Below, piece by piece: positions 34,233 to 45,719 of a stretch of 64,000 nucleotides of DNA. Both the position numbers and the translations under genes were made by a program. The notes under the pieces are model-generated. The model saw only the letters and a list, made by a program, of their open reading frames with translations. It was not told the origin of the DNA and searched no databases. The stretch is from Gracilaria domingensis. Taxonomy: Eukaryota; Rhodophyta; Florideophyceae; Gracilariales; Gracilariaceae. Location: positions 118,074 through 182,073 of the forward strand of contig VCMS01000203.1 in NCBI GenBank assembly GCA_022539475.1, written 5' to 3'. Each line of letters opens with the position of its first letter. Position 1 is the first letter of the stretch.

Positions 34233-35492
34233 ATGGGCGTTGGACGTACATGGCAAAAAGAAGAGCGTGCTGCACTCGCTCGGGCTTAGATCTATGCCTC
34301 TACCGATCCCATTGTTGGTAAAGACCAAACCAGAAAGGCATTCTATCAAACAGTTCAAAAACGCTTTACCCAGTACGATGCAGATCGCAAATGTCCTGGT
34401 AGGTACGGATTTCGCAGCGTCGAAAGCTGCAAGCAGAAGTTCGGGGAAATATCAGCAAACGGTCAGAAGTTTAGGCCCTCATTACGCAGAGTGTACAACG
34501 CCAATCCTACAGGTGTTGTAGAGGAGGATATTATTTCAATGGCGGTTGCGATTCATCTAGGTATTGTTAACAAAGTGGACTACCATATGCGTAGCTTTGA
34601 TCAGAATAAGTGGATTAATCTGCAAGCGTGGAAGATCCTGAAGATGCATCCAAAATGGGAAGTCGTAATTTCCAGTCCTACTAACAAAGAGGGCGATGTT
34701 CCAATCGTCGAAGGATGCAACTCTCCGGACGAAAACCTCCAGATTGATGTGAACAGTGGCGCCACAATGGCCAAAGCCAAGCTTCAGTTTGGCGAAGCAA
34801 TGCCGGTAGAAGATAAAACCAGTCCTAATAAGTCTCGTAAGATGGCCAACAGCTTGCCTGGTAGAGACAAAGCGAAATGTGCTCGAACGGAAGAGAACAT
34901 GGCGCGAAGCATGAAGGACATTGCGGAGACGATGGCAAGGAAAGCGGAAATACCGGAGGAAAGGAATGCGATATCACTGTTCATGACCACAGATGATCTC
35001 TTAACCAGTGCGAAGGACCTGGAAGGAAAGAGAGCATTTCTCAGAGCTACGAGAAAGCTACACATGAAGCGCATATTGTCTCTCCTGGAGAAAAAAGACA
35101 CAAAAGACCCAGTCACTTTCGAGAAGAAAGACAATTCAGTCCGAAAGAGGATGCCACCGAACTCCAATGCTGGTAGTAGTGACAAAGAATCGCGGCAGAA
35201 TACCAATGCTGTTTGTACTAAACGGTCGCAGAACATATCGGACTCTGAGAAGCTCGCCGTTGCTGCTCTACTGCAGAGCACTGAAGTGGAAAATGGTGTG
35301 ACCAACTCAAGCGTCACGCCTCGCTCCGCGAGTCCTTTGCCCCGGTCCGCTCCTCGCCTCTCTCATCGCGAACCTCCGCTGCGGACTTTGCGCTCGCCGC
35401 GGAGCGAGGCGCGAACATATGAGAAGAGAGTAGTGGTTAATTGTTCCCACACGTGCTCAATGAGCGCCGCCTTTAGAGCGAAGTGCTCATGA
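34233..35492 (+). pseudogene. Harbinger Myb/NAM-C-like DNA-binding protein, one nonsense codon
   Basis: The frame starts at ATG 34233 (MGVGRTWQKEERAALARA). It meets TAG at 34287-34289, where the family has a conserved Trp, then continues without interruption: IYASTDPIVGKDQ, a helix-rich Myb-like region, and FRPSLRRVYN. The C-terminal half (KSRKMANSLPGRDKAK and IAETMARKAE) fits the NAM-associated domain found in these transposon proteins. It would bind element ends and bring the transposase to the nucleus. Apart from the single TGG to TAG-type change, the frame is open to 35492. Confidence 0.72.
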
Positions 35493-36740
35493 TTGTCAGT
35501 AACCGAGTCCTCTCGTTGTGCAGCACGCCCAGCCCGACTTCCCTGTGCCAAGACTTGTGCGCCTGGGCTTGTAGGGTCATTAAACCAACGAAACTCTTTT
35601 CCGTTCATTATCTTCTTTGCCTCGTCAAAGTCCATTTCGCCACCAAATCCACCCCTATAAGCATCACGACTGTCCTCTACAATTATGTTGTGTAGGAATA
35701 CACAGGTACGAATTACGATTGCTAAACCGTCTCTGTACCACCCGTGCAGGTCTGTCAAGTATTTGAAATCGTTTCACAAGTACACCAAAGGCTCTTTCAA
35801 CGTCCTTGCGTAGCTTTTCCTGCCAGGAGGAGTACCTTTTTTGTTTCTTGTTACCAGGTTCTTGAATCGTCTTCTGGACAAGCGCCCAATTAGGATAGAT
35901 ACCGTCTGATAGGTAGTACGGAAGATTAAAACGCCTCCCATTGATTTCGTATTCAAAGAGATGAGGAAACTCGCCTTTCATAATTGAGGTAATAGTAGAG
36001 GATGTGTCTAGTATGTTGATATCATTATTACTACCAGGTGATCCGAAGAACATGTGCCATATCCAGAGATCAGAATCTGCTATTCCTTCCAGAACTATTG
36101 TAGGTTTCGATTCCTTTCCACTATTCATGCCAGCCCAAGCAGTAGGACAGTTTTGCCATTTCCAGTGTTTGCAATCAATGCATCCCATACAACCTGGCAT
36201 TCCCCTGGAAGCATAGATTGACATAATGCGGCGTAGGTCTGCCTCAGTAGGCTGTCGTAAGTACTCCGTCCCAAACTGTTGGATGATTGCCCTACAGAAT
36301 GCCCTCAAAGACTGTAGGACGCACGGTTCGGAGAGCCCGCAGTATTCATCAAGACTATCCGCTGCTACTCCATACGAAAGCATTCGTAGAGAGGGAACAA
36401 TTCGCTGCAAAGGGTGAATTCCTGTTTTTCCCAGTGCGTAAGATCTTCTTTTGAATATATCTCTTCCAGTGATTGCATCATGTATTCGCTGAAATAGGTA
36501 CCGCGACATGCGATATCTTCTTTCAAACTGGGAGTCATTGTAGGTTGGATTAGGTGAGAAGTAGTCTTTCATCAATCTTTGAAACGCTTCGTCGAAGTTG
36601 CGAGGCATGTTTGCGGCTTTTCCTGCCTTTGAGCCTCCTATGCTCTTTTCTTGGGAGTGGAAAACTGTGAAAAATGTTTGCAACGAGTTCAAGACAATCT
36701 CATCATCATCAGATGCATCACTGTCTAGTATAGTCTGCAT
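35363..36740 (-). pseudogene. PIF/Harbinger DDE transposase, one frameshift
   Basis: The frame from 36740 encodes an HTH-like N-terminus and the plant-transposon nuclease domain: first Asp in GCIDCKHWKW, second Asp in SDGIYPNWA, Glu in RKDVERAFGVLVKRF. Near 35725-35745 the frame shifts by one base. The expected C-terminus (IVIRTCVFLHNIIVEDSRD) is in the adjacent frame and runs to 35363. All three catalytic residues precede the shift. The 3' end overlaps that of the convergent Myb-like gene by about 130 bp. Confidence 0.78.
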
Positions 36741-36915
36741 CGCTCTTTCGCTGGAGAACGATAGCCCATGTGATCAAACGATCGCGGTGGGGATGCACCT
36801 TGGTTTAGAGCGCCAGTTAAACGGTGCTCTCTACTGTATTGAACAGCCAATTACGGTGGATAAAGTGCACCAATAGTCGCTCGAATATGTATCGAATAGA
36901 CTCTCGCGGTGGAGA

Positions 36916-37148
36916 TAGCCTGAAACCCACACTGAGGTTCCGTCGCAACCTTCCAAAACGTCTATCGTATTGTTTCAATACAAATACTCTTTAGGTCTAC
37001 CACTTTTCCACCATCGAAACTTTTAGAAGTACAATTTTGACAGAACACATCAGGAATGCTCATTTACACATAGAGCATTAGCACAAAAACAAAGATTATG
37101 ACTACAACGCACAAACCAGCAAAAATTCTATCGTTATCATCTAGCACC
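36916..37148. other. intergenic; no gene
   Basis: Short AT-rich spacer between the Harbinger element and the minus-strand multi-exon gene. Confidence 0.5.
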
Positions 37149-38273
37149 TTACACAACTATTCGGTTTTGCAAGTTTTGAATTGCTTCGTGCGACAAAAGC
37201 CCATTCACAACTATGTCTCCAAACAAGACTTTGGTTTCAGACAAAGGCACTTCAATCCCAACATCAATACCATTTTCCTCCTTCAGAAGCCTGTCCAACT
37301 CTAAAACTTGTTTGGCCCAGTACGGCTCATGCGAGGACCTGTAGTTCCTGTGATGTTCCAGGACAATCGTCTCCAACGCTTTCACGATCTTTGCAAAAAA
37401 AATCGATAATGGTTAGGAAAGATTTCATTCATTGATAAGCGATATTATATTACGTACCTTCATAACCACAAATCCGAGCGAATAGATACACATAACGGTT
37501 TCAGTTTCTATCGTTTCCCGGTTAGGCCGAAGGTGGCTTGTGTTATGAGCAGGGAGAAGACTAGAAAGAGAAGCAAGTGCTGAAAGAGCGATATCGAATG
37601 TCTCTTTTCTGGAGGCTACAGAACACTCACGCCACGCACGGAGCTATAACGGTTCAATTAGATAGCTCTTGTTACTCAGAATGTACTTGGCTGCCTCCTT
37701 TCTTTCTTCTTCCGTAGACGTCCTCGAGCGAAGAGCATTAGCTTCAGGATCTGAAAAAAGCGAGCAAGACATGAAAGTCGAAACCTGATCGCATTCACCA
37801 GAACCATTTGTTAGTTCGCAGTTTGACCATGCCGAATAGTCGTATTACTTATGTTTATTGAGAAAGAAGACGTACAACTTTAGATCTGAATCTATCTTGA
37901 AACCTGTTTTGACCTCCTGCAATAAACGCTTCAACTCTTTGTGAATAGTTCTTTCCGCGACGACGTATGTTAACCTGCGCCGTCAGAAACGATCGAATAT
38001 CGTCCGTGCTAGCTGTCTCGCCTAGGACAAAACGAGCTGGATCCTGAAAGAGTGGTGCGGAACTCCAGTAAATTTCTGCTGTAGCGGATACAAATAAGTC
38101 GGTTCCCCCATTGGGCAGCAGAAAATCCGTTGCAGTCTTCAGGCGAACGTATTCCAAATACATAAGAAGGTAAGGTCGGATTCGGTTGTTGAGTCAGATT
38201 CTATCGTTATGTGTAGGATGTGTTTAAAAGGCGCTGTATTGATCTGGTAACATATCTTCGCGGCTTCTGCCTT
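37149..38273 (-). pseudogene. 3' part of an unrecognised multi-exon gene, split by the retrotransposon
   Basis: Minus-strand coding blocks separated by short introns. One candidate exon starts at 38273 after a strong acceptor (TTTCTGCAG) and reads KAEAAKICYQINT. A frame from ATG 38163 (MYLEYVRLKTATDFLL) runs to 37855. A block after acceptor TTTTTTCAG near 37753 reads PEANALRSRTSTEEE; it meets TAG at 37646-37644 and goes on in frame to a GTACGT donor near 37460. The last exon follows acceptor TTTTGCAAAG near 37390 and ends at 37149. The mostly helical protein has no domain I know. The in-frame TAG and the frame change near 38165 suggest decay, unless further introns exist. The upstream exon is at 45720-46541, across the retrotransposon. 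Confidence 0.5.
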
Positions 38274-38292
38274 CTGCAGAAAGAGCTCACTT

Positions 38293-38819
38293 GTTAGGAT
38301 TTCGTTAATTCTGGTCATATTTTTATTTGAAATTGTTATATTGTTATGCTTTTATTTAGTCATTTAATGTTTTGATGCTTTCTTTGAATTCCTCGTGATC
38401 TAGCTATCCGATTTGGTATCCTAATGATCCTCAGAGTGTTTGTTTGACATTAGGTGTCATAATGTTACCAAGACATGTCCCGTGTGATGTCTGCCTCGTC
38501 AGTTGACGTCATGACTGACTTCATAGTTTCGGTGCCTTGCTGGAACTTCTACAAATGGACACGTTGCAGGAACTTCTAGAAGCTTCTAGAAGACTCCATT
38601 GTCGATTTCTACGCACAGCTTCTACACTAATTCCGTCGCAAGGGCCAGTACTCATAGACACATTAGTTTGAGGGATATTCTAGAAATATGCGTTAGCGAC
38701 CTTATTTTCGAAGGTCCGATTCTCCATATAAACCCTGGTCGACTGCCCAACTTCTCCTCGGCCGTCACCATCGTTCACGTTCTCAACCATTGTTCAACCT
38801 CAGACCCAGTGTTCTAACA
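38293..38819 (+). repeat. 5' LTR
   Basis: 527 bp, one base shorter than the 3' copy through a 1-bp deletion near 38340. The two also differ by a few substitutions, e.g. GGATATTC versus GCATATTC. Begins TGTTAG and ends CTAACA. Confidence 0.95.
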
Positions 38820-38836
38820 TTGGTAGCCATCGCAAG
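38820..38836 (+). other. primer-binding site region
   Basis: TGGTAGCC one base after the LTR has the usual TGG start of a tRNA primer-binding site. The donor tRNA is not identified. Confidence 0.5.
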
Positions 38837-38977
38837 TAAGTATTGCGCTCATTTGAAACTGATTGACCATCCAGCCCTATTTTATTTTGCTATACAAAAT
38901 TCCCTAGGTTTGGATGAGCCACAGACGTCCAGCTCATTACTGACTGTTGATTTCTGACCCAATTTGGGTGTTTCCAG

Positions 38978-39591
38978 TGAGCTCAATACGCCGATCCCAA
39001 GTACCGCCGTCATCGCCGTCGTTCTATACGAACACGGAAATATCCACCGAACCGCCGTCATCGCCGCCACCGCCGCCACCCCCTGTCAACACCACCGAAA
39101 CCCCTGTTTCCGCTGCTGTGTCCTCCTTGGAACCGAGTACACCACATCCATACACACCGTCACCACCGTCGTCACCAGCTCGTCAACAACCCGATCCTGT
39201 TGACAGCAATCCGATTTCAAGGAACCGATCGGTTACCGAGGCTACCGAGGATACTCCACGTCATCTGCTCCCTATAGACGACGCGGCTAATATCCAAATC
39301 CTTCGCGTGGCCACCGATCGAATCAAGCGACACCGTATACGTAACCTTCGACGTCGCGTGAAGACTTCCCGGTGTGACGAGCGTGAACTCCGTTTCAATA
39401 GCCGAGTGCAACTTCGCGAACTTTTGTCTGGTAGCCGACACCGCAACAAGCTCCTGAACAAGCGCTCACCACCCGGCTTTTACGATTGTGGAATTCTGTC
39501 ATTCAACAATTGGAAGCACTACGAGGATCACCAAGGTGGACGCAAGCACCAAGCAGCTGTCAATAAGGATAACCGACGTCAACAGCGTTAG
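38978..39591 (+). CDS. extra retrotransposon ORF upstream of gag (Pro-rich, basic)
   Basis: A strong intron lies at 38836-38977: donor GTAAGTATT and acceptor GGGTGTTTCCAG. Joining ...CGCAA to TGAGC creates an ATG across the junction, followed by a 204-codon frame to 39591; the lengths fit exactly. The protein starts SSIRRSQVPP and has a Pro-rich segment, a very basic segment, and a C-terminal half-zinc-finger-like stretch with H-x5-H (YEDHQGGRKHQ) but only one of the usual two Cys. Function unknown; nucleic-acid binding is plausible. An unspliced transcript would use gag instead. Confidence 0.5.
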
Positions 39592-39822
39592 TTTAAGTAA
39601 ATTATAACGTAAACACCTTGTGTTGACAAAAGTTTCCAAGAATCGGTTGTTTTACCCTTGAAGCTATTGTTTGTGGTTGTGTTCCAGTTTCCGCTACGTT
39701 CGTATTACTTAGCATTATCAAGGGAGAAGTCGCCGTACAGGGCTTACTATCTTCCCAGTCGCTTAACGCTTTGTAATTGAACTGAAGAAACCTTAATTGA
39801 ACCACTCCGGCTGCAATTGCAA

Positions 39823-39900
39823 CTTACAGCGAAGGGAATCGAACTTAGAACCTCTGAAATCGCACCCGCGCCGTCTACCCACTAGGCCAGGCGCGCGGCA
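39823..39900 (-). other. tRNA-like relic inside the retrotransposon leader
   Basis: Read on the minus strand, TGGCCTAGTGGGTAGACGGC resembles a Pol III A box/D arm. About 30 nt later AGTTCGATTCCC resembles the B box/T loop. The T stem and acceptor stem do not pair well, so this is not a functional tRNA gene. It may be a tRNA-derived fragment. Confidence 0.4.
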
Positions 39901-40046
39901 CTGCTTGTCTGCAACCTGCAAATTGCAATTTTTTAAAGTGGCAGCGCGAGGCTTGATTTGTACTTTTCGAAAAATTAGACAATTTATTTTGGCAACACCC
40001 CTGTGTGAGCCAATTTCAAAGGTTTTTCATTCGCGCAACTCATACC

Positions 40047-40980
40047 ATGACGACCCCTCAAGGCAACCCAGGCACACCCCAACAGGTGCCTGCAGGCCAA
40101 TTGATCCAAAGTATGGCTCGCGCGCTTGATGAAACACGGGCTCAGATGGAATTGTTGAAGCAAGAAACACAAACAAAGATATCCGCTCTCGAGACCTCAC
40201 TCAGTGTCCTAGCCAATAAGGACAGCCCATCCACGAATCCAAAGATCAACAAGCCCCCAACGTTCACTGGAAAGCAAGACATTGACAGTTGGATCACTCA
40301 TATTCGCAATTATTTTGATGGAACCCCCGACGACAAAGCATTAACGATTGCGCTTAATTACATCAGTGGAGCTGCTCATGAGTGGTATCTCGCCCAGCAA
40401 AGAAATGGACTGGAGCTGCAAACCCTTGAAGAATTCTTTGAACATCTCCAAAAACGATTTACTATTGTCAACAAAGAGAAACTTGCTCGAGAAAAATTAA
40501 GCAAGTGGAAGCAGTACAAAGATGTTCAACAGTTCAATGAAGACTTCCTCAAGATTGTGCTCGAAATCCCCAACATCAGTATGGAAGAGCAAATCGACAG
40601 ATATACCAGAGGCATGAAAAGTTACATCTGGAAAGAGCTTTGCACCAATGAGTACAAATCTTTGACTGATGCCATGAAAGACGCTGAGCGGGTGGAATCT
40701 GCTTTCCGAAGGGGTGGACAGGCGCGATTTGGCAGGCAACTTGGTGTGCTCTGGATCATCTCAAAGACCGGTACCCATGGATATCGGAAATATGAAGCTG
40801 AAGAAGTTAACCAGGGAAGAGCGCGAGAACTGTCGAAAGTTGGGACTCTGTTTCCGCTGTCGACAACCTGGACACATGGCACGCGATAAACAGTGCCCAA
40901 AACACTCCCAGAGAAACTGCCTCCAGGGTCATTTGAAGAACCCACGTCAGTTCCACCGAACCACCATGGCACCCCACTGA
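40047..40980 (+). pseudogene. gag: retrotransposon gag with a displaced zinc-knuckle frame
   Basis: From ATG 40047 the frame encodes a retrotransposon gag core (FTGKQDIDSWITHIRNYF and following helices) to about 40735. The zinc knuckle ([16 protein letters not shown]) is in the next frame, 40741-40980, so a one-base shift lies near 40730-40760. The original frame stops at 40889. The knuckle has C-x2-C-x4-H-x6-C, two residues longer than the usual last spacing. Pol then reopens in the first frame at 40893. Confidence 0.8.
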
Positions 40981-43900
40981 ATTCCATCGGAGCACAACCA
41001 TCGATTAAGCCAGCAAACCCTGTACTCATTGAATCTGCAGATAACCATCGTACCCAAGAAAAAATATCAAGCAACGGAAGACATAAACATCTTACCTCAC
41101 GCTTAGCGTCACCATTTGAAACCCCCTCTGTTGGAGTACTCCTTGCACATGTATTCATCAAAGGCAGAAAATGTACGGCTCTGTTCGATAACGGTTCCGA
41201 AATCAGTTATTTGTCCAAAGCCATCTGCAAAAGCATGAAGATCCCAACCATTGACACTAGTTATGAAGCCGATATGGCCAAAGGCTCCATTACTGTGCTC
41301 CAAGAAACCCGGGAAGATGGAGTAGATATCCAGATTGAAGAACTACGAGAAAAGAGACGCTTCGCAATATGTGCATTATACGGATATGGCGTCATTTTAG
41401 GAAAAGACTGGCTATATGAATATAACCCCTATATCAACCACCGAACCAATGAAATTTCTTTTGTTCACAACTCCAGAACCATTTTCATCAAAGCAAACAT
41501 TAAAAAGAACGAAAAGTTAATTTCTGTGAACACAATCAAGAAGTCATTTCGAAGGAAGCTCCATGTATTTTTCGTAACACTTGGGCCTTCAAAAGAAGAA
41601 ACCTATGAACCAGCGAATGATCATGAAGTTAAAGAACTACTTGAAGAATACAAGGACCTATTTCCAGAGAAATTACCAAAAGGATTACCCCCTCACCGAG
41701 AACAAGATTTTCATATCAAGCTATCCCCTGAAGCAACACCTCAGAAGAAAGGCGTATATAGAATGTCAAATAAGGAGTTGAAAGAGCTAAAGAAGCAACT
41801 CAATGAACTTTTGGAACAAGGTTTCATTCGACCTAGTTCAAGCCCTTGGGGTGCCCCTGTTCTACTCTCAGCCAAAAAGGATGGAAGCCTAAGACTTTGC
41901 ATTGATTACCGAGCCCTCAATAAGTTGACCATCAAAAACAGTTACCCTATTCCAAGGATTGATGATATTTTTGACCAGCTCCGTGGCGCAAAATTATTTT
42001 CAAAAATCGATTTAAGGTGCGGTTATCACTAAATTAGACTCTCGGATACCTCCATTCCCTTGACTGCATTCAGAACCAGGTATGGTCACTTTTTGAGTTT
42101 CTCGTCTTACCTTTTGGTCTCACAAACGCACCCGCAAGTTTCATGAGCTTAATGAACAATGTACTGAAAGATCACTTGGACAAATTTGTTCTATTGTACC
42201 TTGACGACATTCTGATTTACAGCAAAACTGTAGAGGAGCACCTGGAACATATCAGAAAAGTATTCGACCAGCTTCGCGCACATAAGCTGTATGGGAAGCT
42301 TTCAAAGTGCGAATTTCTGAAGAAGGAAGTTGAATACCTCGGGCATGTTGTTACACCAGACGGCATATCAGTAGAGAAACAAAAAGTGAAAGCCACCAAA
42401 AATTGGGAAACACCGAAGAATAAGACCGATGTTCAAGCTTTTCTTGGACTTGTTAATTACTACCGACGATTCATTAAGAAGTGCTTCGAAATATCAAAAC
42501 CACTAACCGCTCTGTGTGGAAAGAACCCATTCAAGTGCGGAGGGGACCAAGAAAACGCTTTCACAAATCTGAAAGAAGCAGTTTCGAGTACACCTGTGCT
42601 CCGTCATTTTGACCCAAAGCTGCCTATCATCGTAACCACGGACGCATCTCAGTATGCCCTAGGAGCAGTATTGGAACAAGTAGAAAACGGTATTGCCCGA
42701 CCTGTTGCATTTCATTCAAGAACCTTGAATCCAGCCGAGCAACGCTACGCGGCCCACGAGCGAGAACGTCTTGCAGTTGTAGACAAGTTAAGAGTTTGGA
42801 TAGTCTACTTACATGGACAACGCTTCAAAGTGCGTACAGATCATTTTCCACTGAAGTATCTCCAAACACAACCAACTCTTTCCCAACGTCAAGTAAGATG
42901 GTTTGAAAGGATCGTTGAGTTTGATTTCACTTTCGAACCAATCAAAGGAAAATCCAACATAGTTGCAGATGCTCTCTCAAGATATCCTAAGCATGTTGAA
43001 GATCCGCTGGCTAGTAACCTCGGTCTACTAGATGAAGCAATCTCCAGATCCAACCAGTTAAATTCTTTATCTCTTATTGGTGAAATATCTAAGAAGGATA
43101 TGCGCGCATTCACAGAAGGATACAAGAATGACAATGAATTCTCTGGTGCTTACAAGAACCCTGAACTCCCATTTGAACGAAAAGAAAATCTTCTCTACTT
43201 CAAGAATAAGCTGTGTGTACCGAGTGGAGAAATCAGAACTAAGGTTTTATTCGAGAATCATGATCTCCCTTCGTCAGGACATATGGCATTTAAGAAGACA
43301 TTAAGAAGAATTTGGAAATCTTACGTTTGGAAGAACCTGAGAAAGGACGTGTAAACGTACACGAAGACATGCCACAAGTGTCAAGAGACGAAGCCAATTA
43401 CCAAGAAGCCCCATGGATATCTCCAGCCTTTAAAACCCGCATTGAAAAAGTGTTCTCAGATCACAATGGATTTCATTACTCCACTTCCACGCACCAAGTC
43501 CGGAAACAGTGCCATTTACGTCGTAGTTCATCGCCTTTCGAAACTTATACGTATCATACCCACAACCAAGAATGTTACGGCTGTCGAAACAGCCCAGCTA
43601 TATCTCGAGAATATCTATCGTCATCATGGACTTTCTGATGCCACAGTATCCGATAGAGATTCGATATTTATCAGTAAGTTCTGGAAGGAAGTATTCCGAT
43701 CACTTGGCACAAATTTGAAGCCATCATCAGCATATCACCTACAGACTGATGGACAAACCGAAGTAATGAATAAGAAGATCGAAGAAATGATCCGATGTTT
43801 TGTCAATTACAGACAGAATAATTGGGACGAGCATCTCATTCAATTTGAAGTTGCTTACAACTCTTCAGTCAATTCTACCACGTCATTTACTCCCTTCCTT

Positions 43901-44521
43901 CTCAAATATGGGGAAGAACCACGAGTTCTTCCAATGGACATAATTACCTCCCAGAATCAAGCTGCTTCTGATTTTTTGACAGGTATCTCGGAGGCTGTTA
44001 AGCTTGCACGAGACCAAATCTCCTGGATAAACAAGTACTCTGAAACGTACTACCATCAGATAAGAACGCCTTGCGACTTTAAAGTTGGTGACCAAGTCAT
44101 GCTTTGAACTAAAAACCTCAAGATGGACGAAACAGGACCACGAAACAAGTTGGGAGTCAACTACTGTGGTCGATTCATAATCACTGAACAAGTGAGCCTA
44201 GATACCTTTCGACTTGATATAGGACCTGTCATGAAGCAAAGAAGAATACATGATGTGTTTCACTGTCAACTACTCAGAAGGTACCGCGAGGACTCTATCA
44301 TAAGGAAATCCCAGCCAAAGCCCACAGCTATCAAACTATCTGACGGAACAGAAGAATATGAAGTACAAGCAATTCTTAATCATCGAAAACGGAAACGCAA
44401 GTCAGAATACCTTGTCAAATGGCTTGGCTATCCCAATCACGAAAATATGTGGCTCCCTGAATGCGAACTCAAGAACTGTCGTGACCTCCTAGAACAGTAT
44501 AAAAGAAGCCACAATCTCTGA
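40893..44521 (+). pseudogene. pol: Gypsy pol polyprotein with chromodomain, interrupted
   Basis: Protease motif [12 protein letters not shown] (Asn where Ser/Thr is usual after the catalytic Asp). Reverse transcriptase with [20 protein letters not shown] and LLYLDDILIYS. RNase H TTDASQYALGAVLEQ. Integrase with a zinc HHCC region, the D-D-E core (MDFITPLP, VSDRDSIF, QTDGQTEVMN) and a C-terminal chromodomain (YLVKWLGYPNHENMWLPE). Lesions: TAA at 42030-42032 in the RT core, a 2-base insertion in a T run near 42090, TAA at 43352-43354 in the integrase zinc region and TGA at 44105-44107 before the chromodomain. Between these the sequence is well conserved. Confidence 0.9.
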
Positions 44522-44556
44522 ACGTACCCGGGCCCAGTAACCAACCATCACGAACA

Positions 44557-45064
44557 ATGGCGAACAACGGACAGCCGAATTTCCCAAACAATCTGCAACT
44601 CGACAATACAAGTCAGTTCTACAGCCGTATAGTTCTTGGCGGAAGGAGGATGCTAACCTGGTTTGATGATATTACCGATGAACTTTTCGAGAGATTTCGT
44701 CTTGCATGGGCCTCATGTCATATTTGCTTTGCCTTTCTGCAAATTCGAGGACCATTTCTGACACCAGAGAATCATGCTAAGAAAGCTATTCAAAGCTCAT
44801 GAAGATGGCTTACTTGAAGATATTCATGAAGAGTTCGTTCTATTCCTATTCTCTTACCTGGTATCTCAGTTTGGTCACCTCTCGCCGGATCCCGGAGACA
44901 CATTCTTGAATACAATTGAAAGTGCTATTCTAGACATCGAGGAATTTGGAGATAATACTGATCTTTCCATAACGTTTGAACCGCGTTCCGATATGGCTCT
45001 CTTCCCCAACCCTCCAGGAGAGTTTGAAAATCACCCTATTCCGAATGGTACGCCCAACAACTAG
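44557..45064 (+). pseudogene. extra retrotransposon ORF after pol, frameshifted
   Basis: Two overlapping frames (44557-44802 and 44774-45064) read as one protein of about 168 residues with a shift near 44775-44800. The product is acidic and helical, with no signal peptide or clear membrane anchor, so it does not look like an envelope protein. It starts 36 bp after the chromodomain stop and ends 36 bp before the 3' LTR. Family unknown. Confidence 0.5.
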
Positions 45065-45099
45065 CGAGTCGGGACGACTTTCCTTAATGGGGGAAGTGA

Positions 45100-45627
45100 T
45101 GTTAGGATTTCGTTAATTCTGGTCATATTTTTATTTGAAATTGTTATATTGTTATGCTTTTATTTAGTCATTTAATGTTTTGATGCTTTCTTTGAATTCC
45201 TCGTGATCTAGCTATCCGATTTGGTATCCTAATGATCCTCAGAGTGTTTGTTTGACATTAGGTGTCATAATGTTACCAAGACATGTCCCGTGTGATGTCT
45301 GCCTCGTCAGTTGACGTCATGACTGACTTCATAGTTTCGGTGCCTTGCTGGAACTTCTACAAATGGACACGTTGCAGGAACTTCTAGAAGCTTCTAGAAG
45401 ACTCCATTGTCGATTTCTACGCACAGCTTCTACACTAATTCCGTCGCAAGGGCCAGTACTCATAGACACATTAGTTTGAGGCATATTCTAGAAACATGCG
45501 TTAGCGACCTTATTTTCGAAGGTCCGATTCTCCATATAAACCCTGGTCGACTGCCCAACTTCTCCTCGGCCGTCACCATCGTTCACGTTCTCAACCATTG
45601 TTCAACCTCAGACCCAATGTTCTAACA
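45100..45627 (+). repeat. 3' LTR
   Basis: 528 bp, nearly identical to the 5' LTR, preceded by the polypurine tract GGGGGAAG. Confidence 0.95.
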
Positions 45628-45719
45628 TCAATGTTTCAATTAGAGAAAACATAAATCGGAATTGGTTAGCTTTCTAAGGTATCAACAGTATATTGTGAAT
45701 TGGTTTCGGAGCATCTTAC

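Larger units (their letters stand above)
33917..36915. mobile_element. PIF/Harbinger element with Myb-like and DDE genes (disabled)
   Basis: Two convergent genes, a Myb/NAM-C-like protein (+) and a plant-type DDE transposase (-), are the standard pair of PIF/Harbinger elements. An 11-bp inverted match TCTCCACCGCG lies at 33917-33927 and, inverted, at 36905-36915, just outside the genes. I propose these as terminal repeats. No clear 3-bp TWA target duplication is seen, so the ends are tentative. Both genes carry one inactivating lesion. Confidence 0.55.
38293..45627 (+). mobile_element. chromodomain Ty3/Gypsy LTR retrotransposon
   Basis: Full-length 7335-bp element: LTR, leader, extra ORF, gag, pol (protease, reverse transcriptase, RNase H, integrase, chromodomain), extra ORF, polypurine tract (GGGGGAAG at about 45090-45097), LTR. 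LTR ends are TGTTAG...CTAACA. Flanks TCACT (38288-38292) and TCAAT (45628-45632) match at 4 of 5 bases, a probable target duplication with one change. Domain order protease-RT-RNaseH-integrase-chromodomain defines a chromovirus-type Gypsy element. The LTRs differ by only about three substitutions and one indel, so insertion was recent. The coding region nevertheless holds stop codons and frame breaks. Confidence 0.95.

Noticed and set aside
39823-39900. Functional tRNA gene
   Set aside because: A and B boxes are recognisable, but acceptor and T stems do not pair, so it is listed only as a tRNA-like relic.
44557-45064. Envelope gene of an errantivirus-like element
   Set aside because: No signal peptide, fusion-type hydrophobic stretch or transmembrane anchor is visible.
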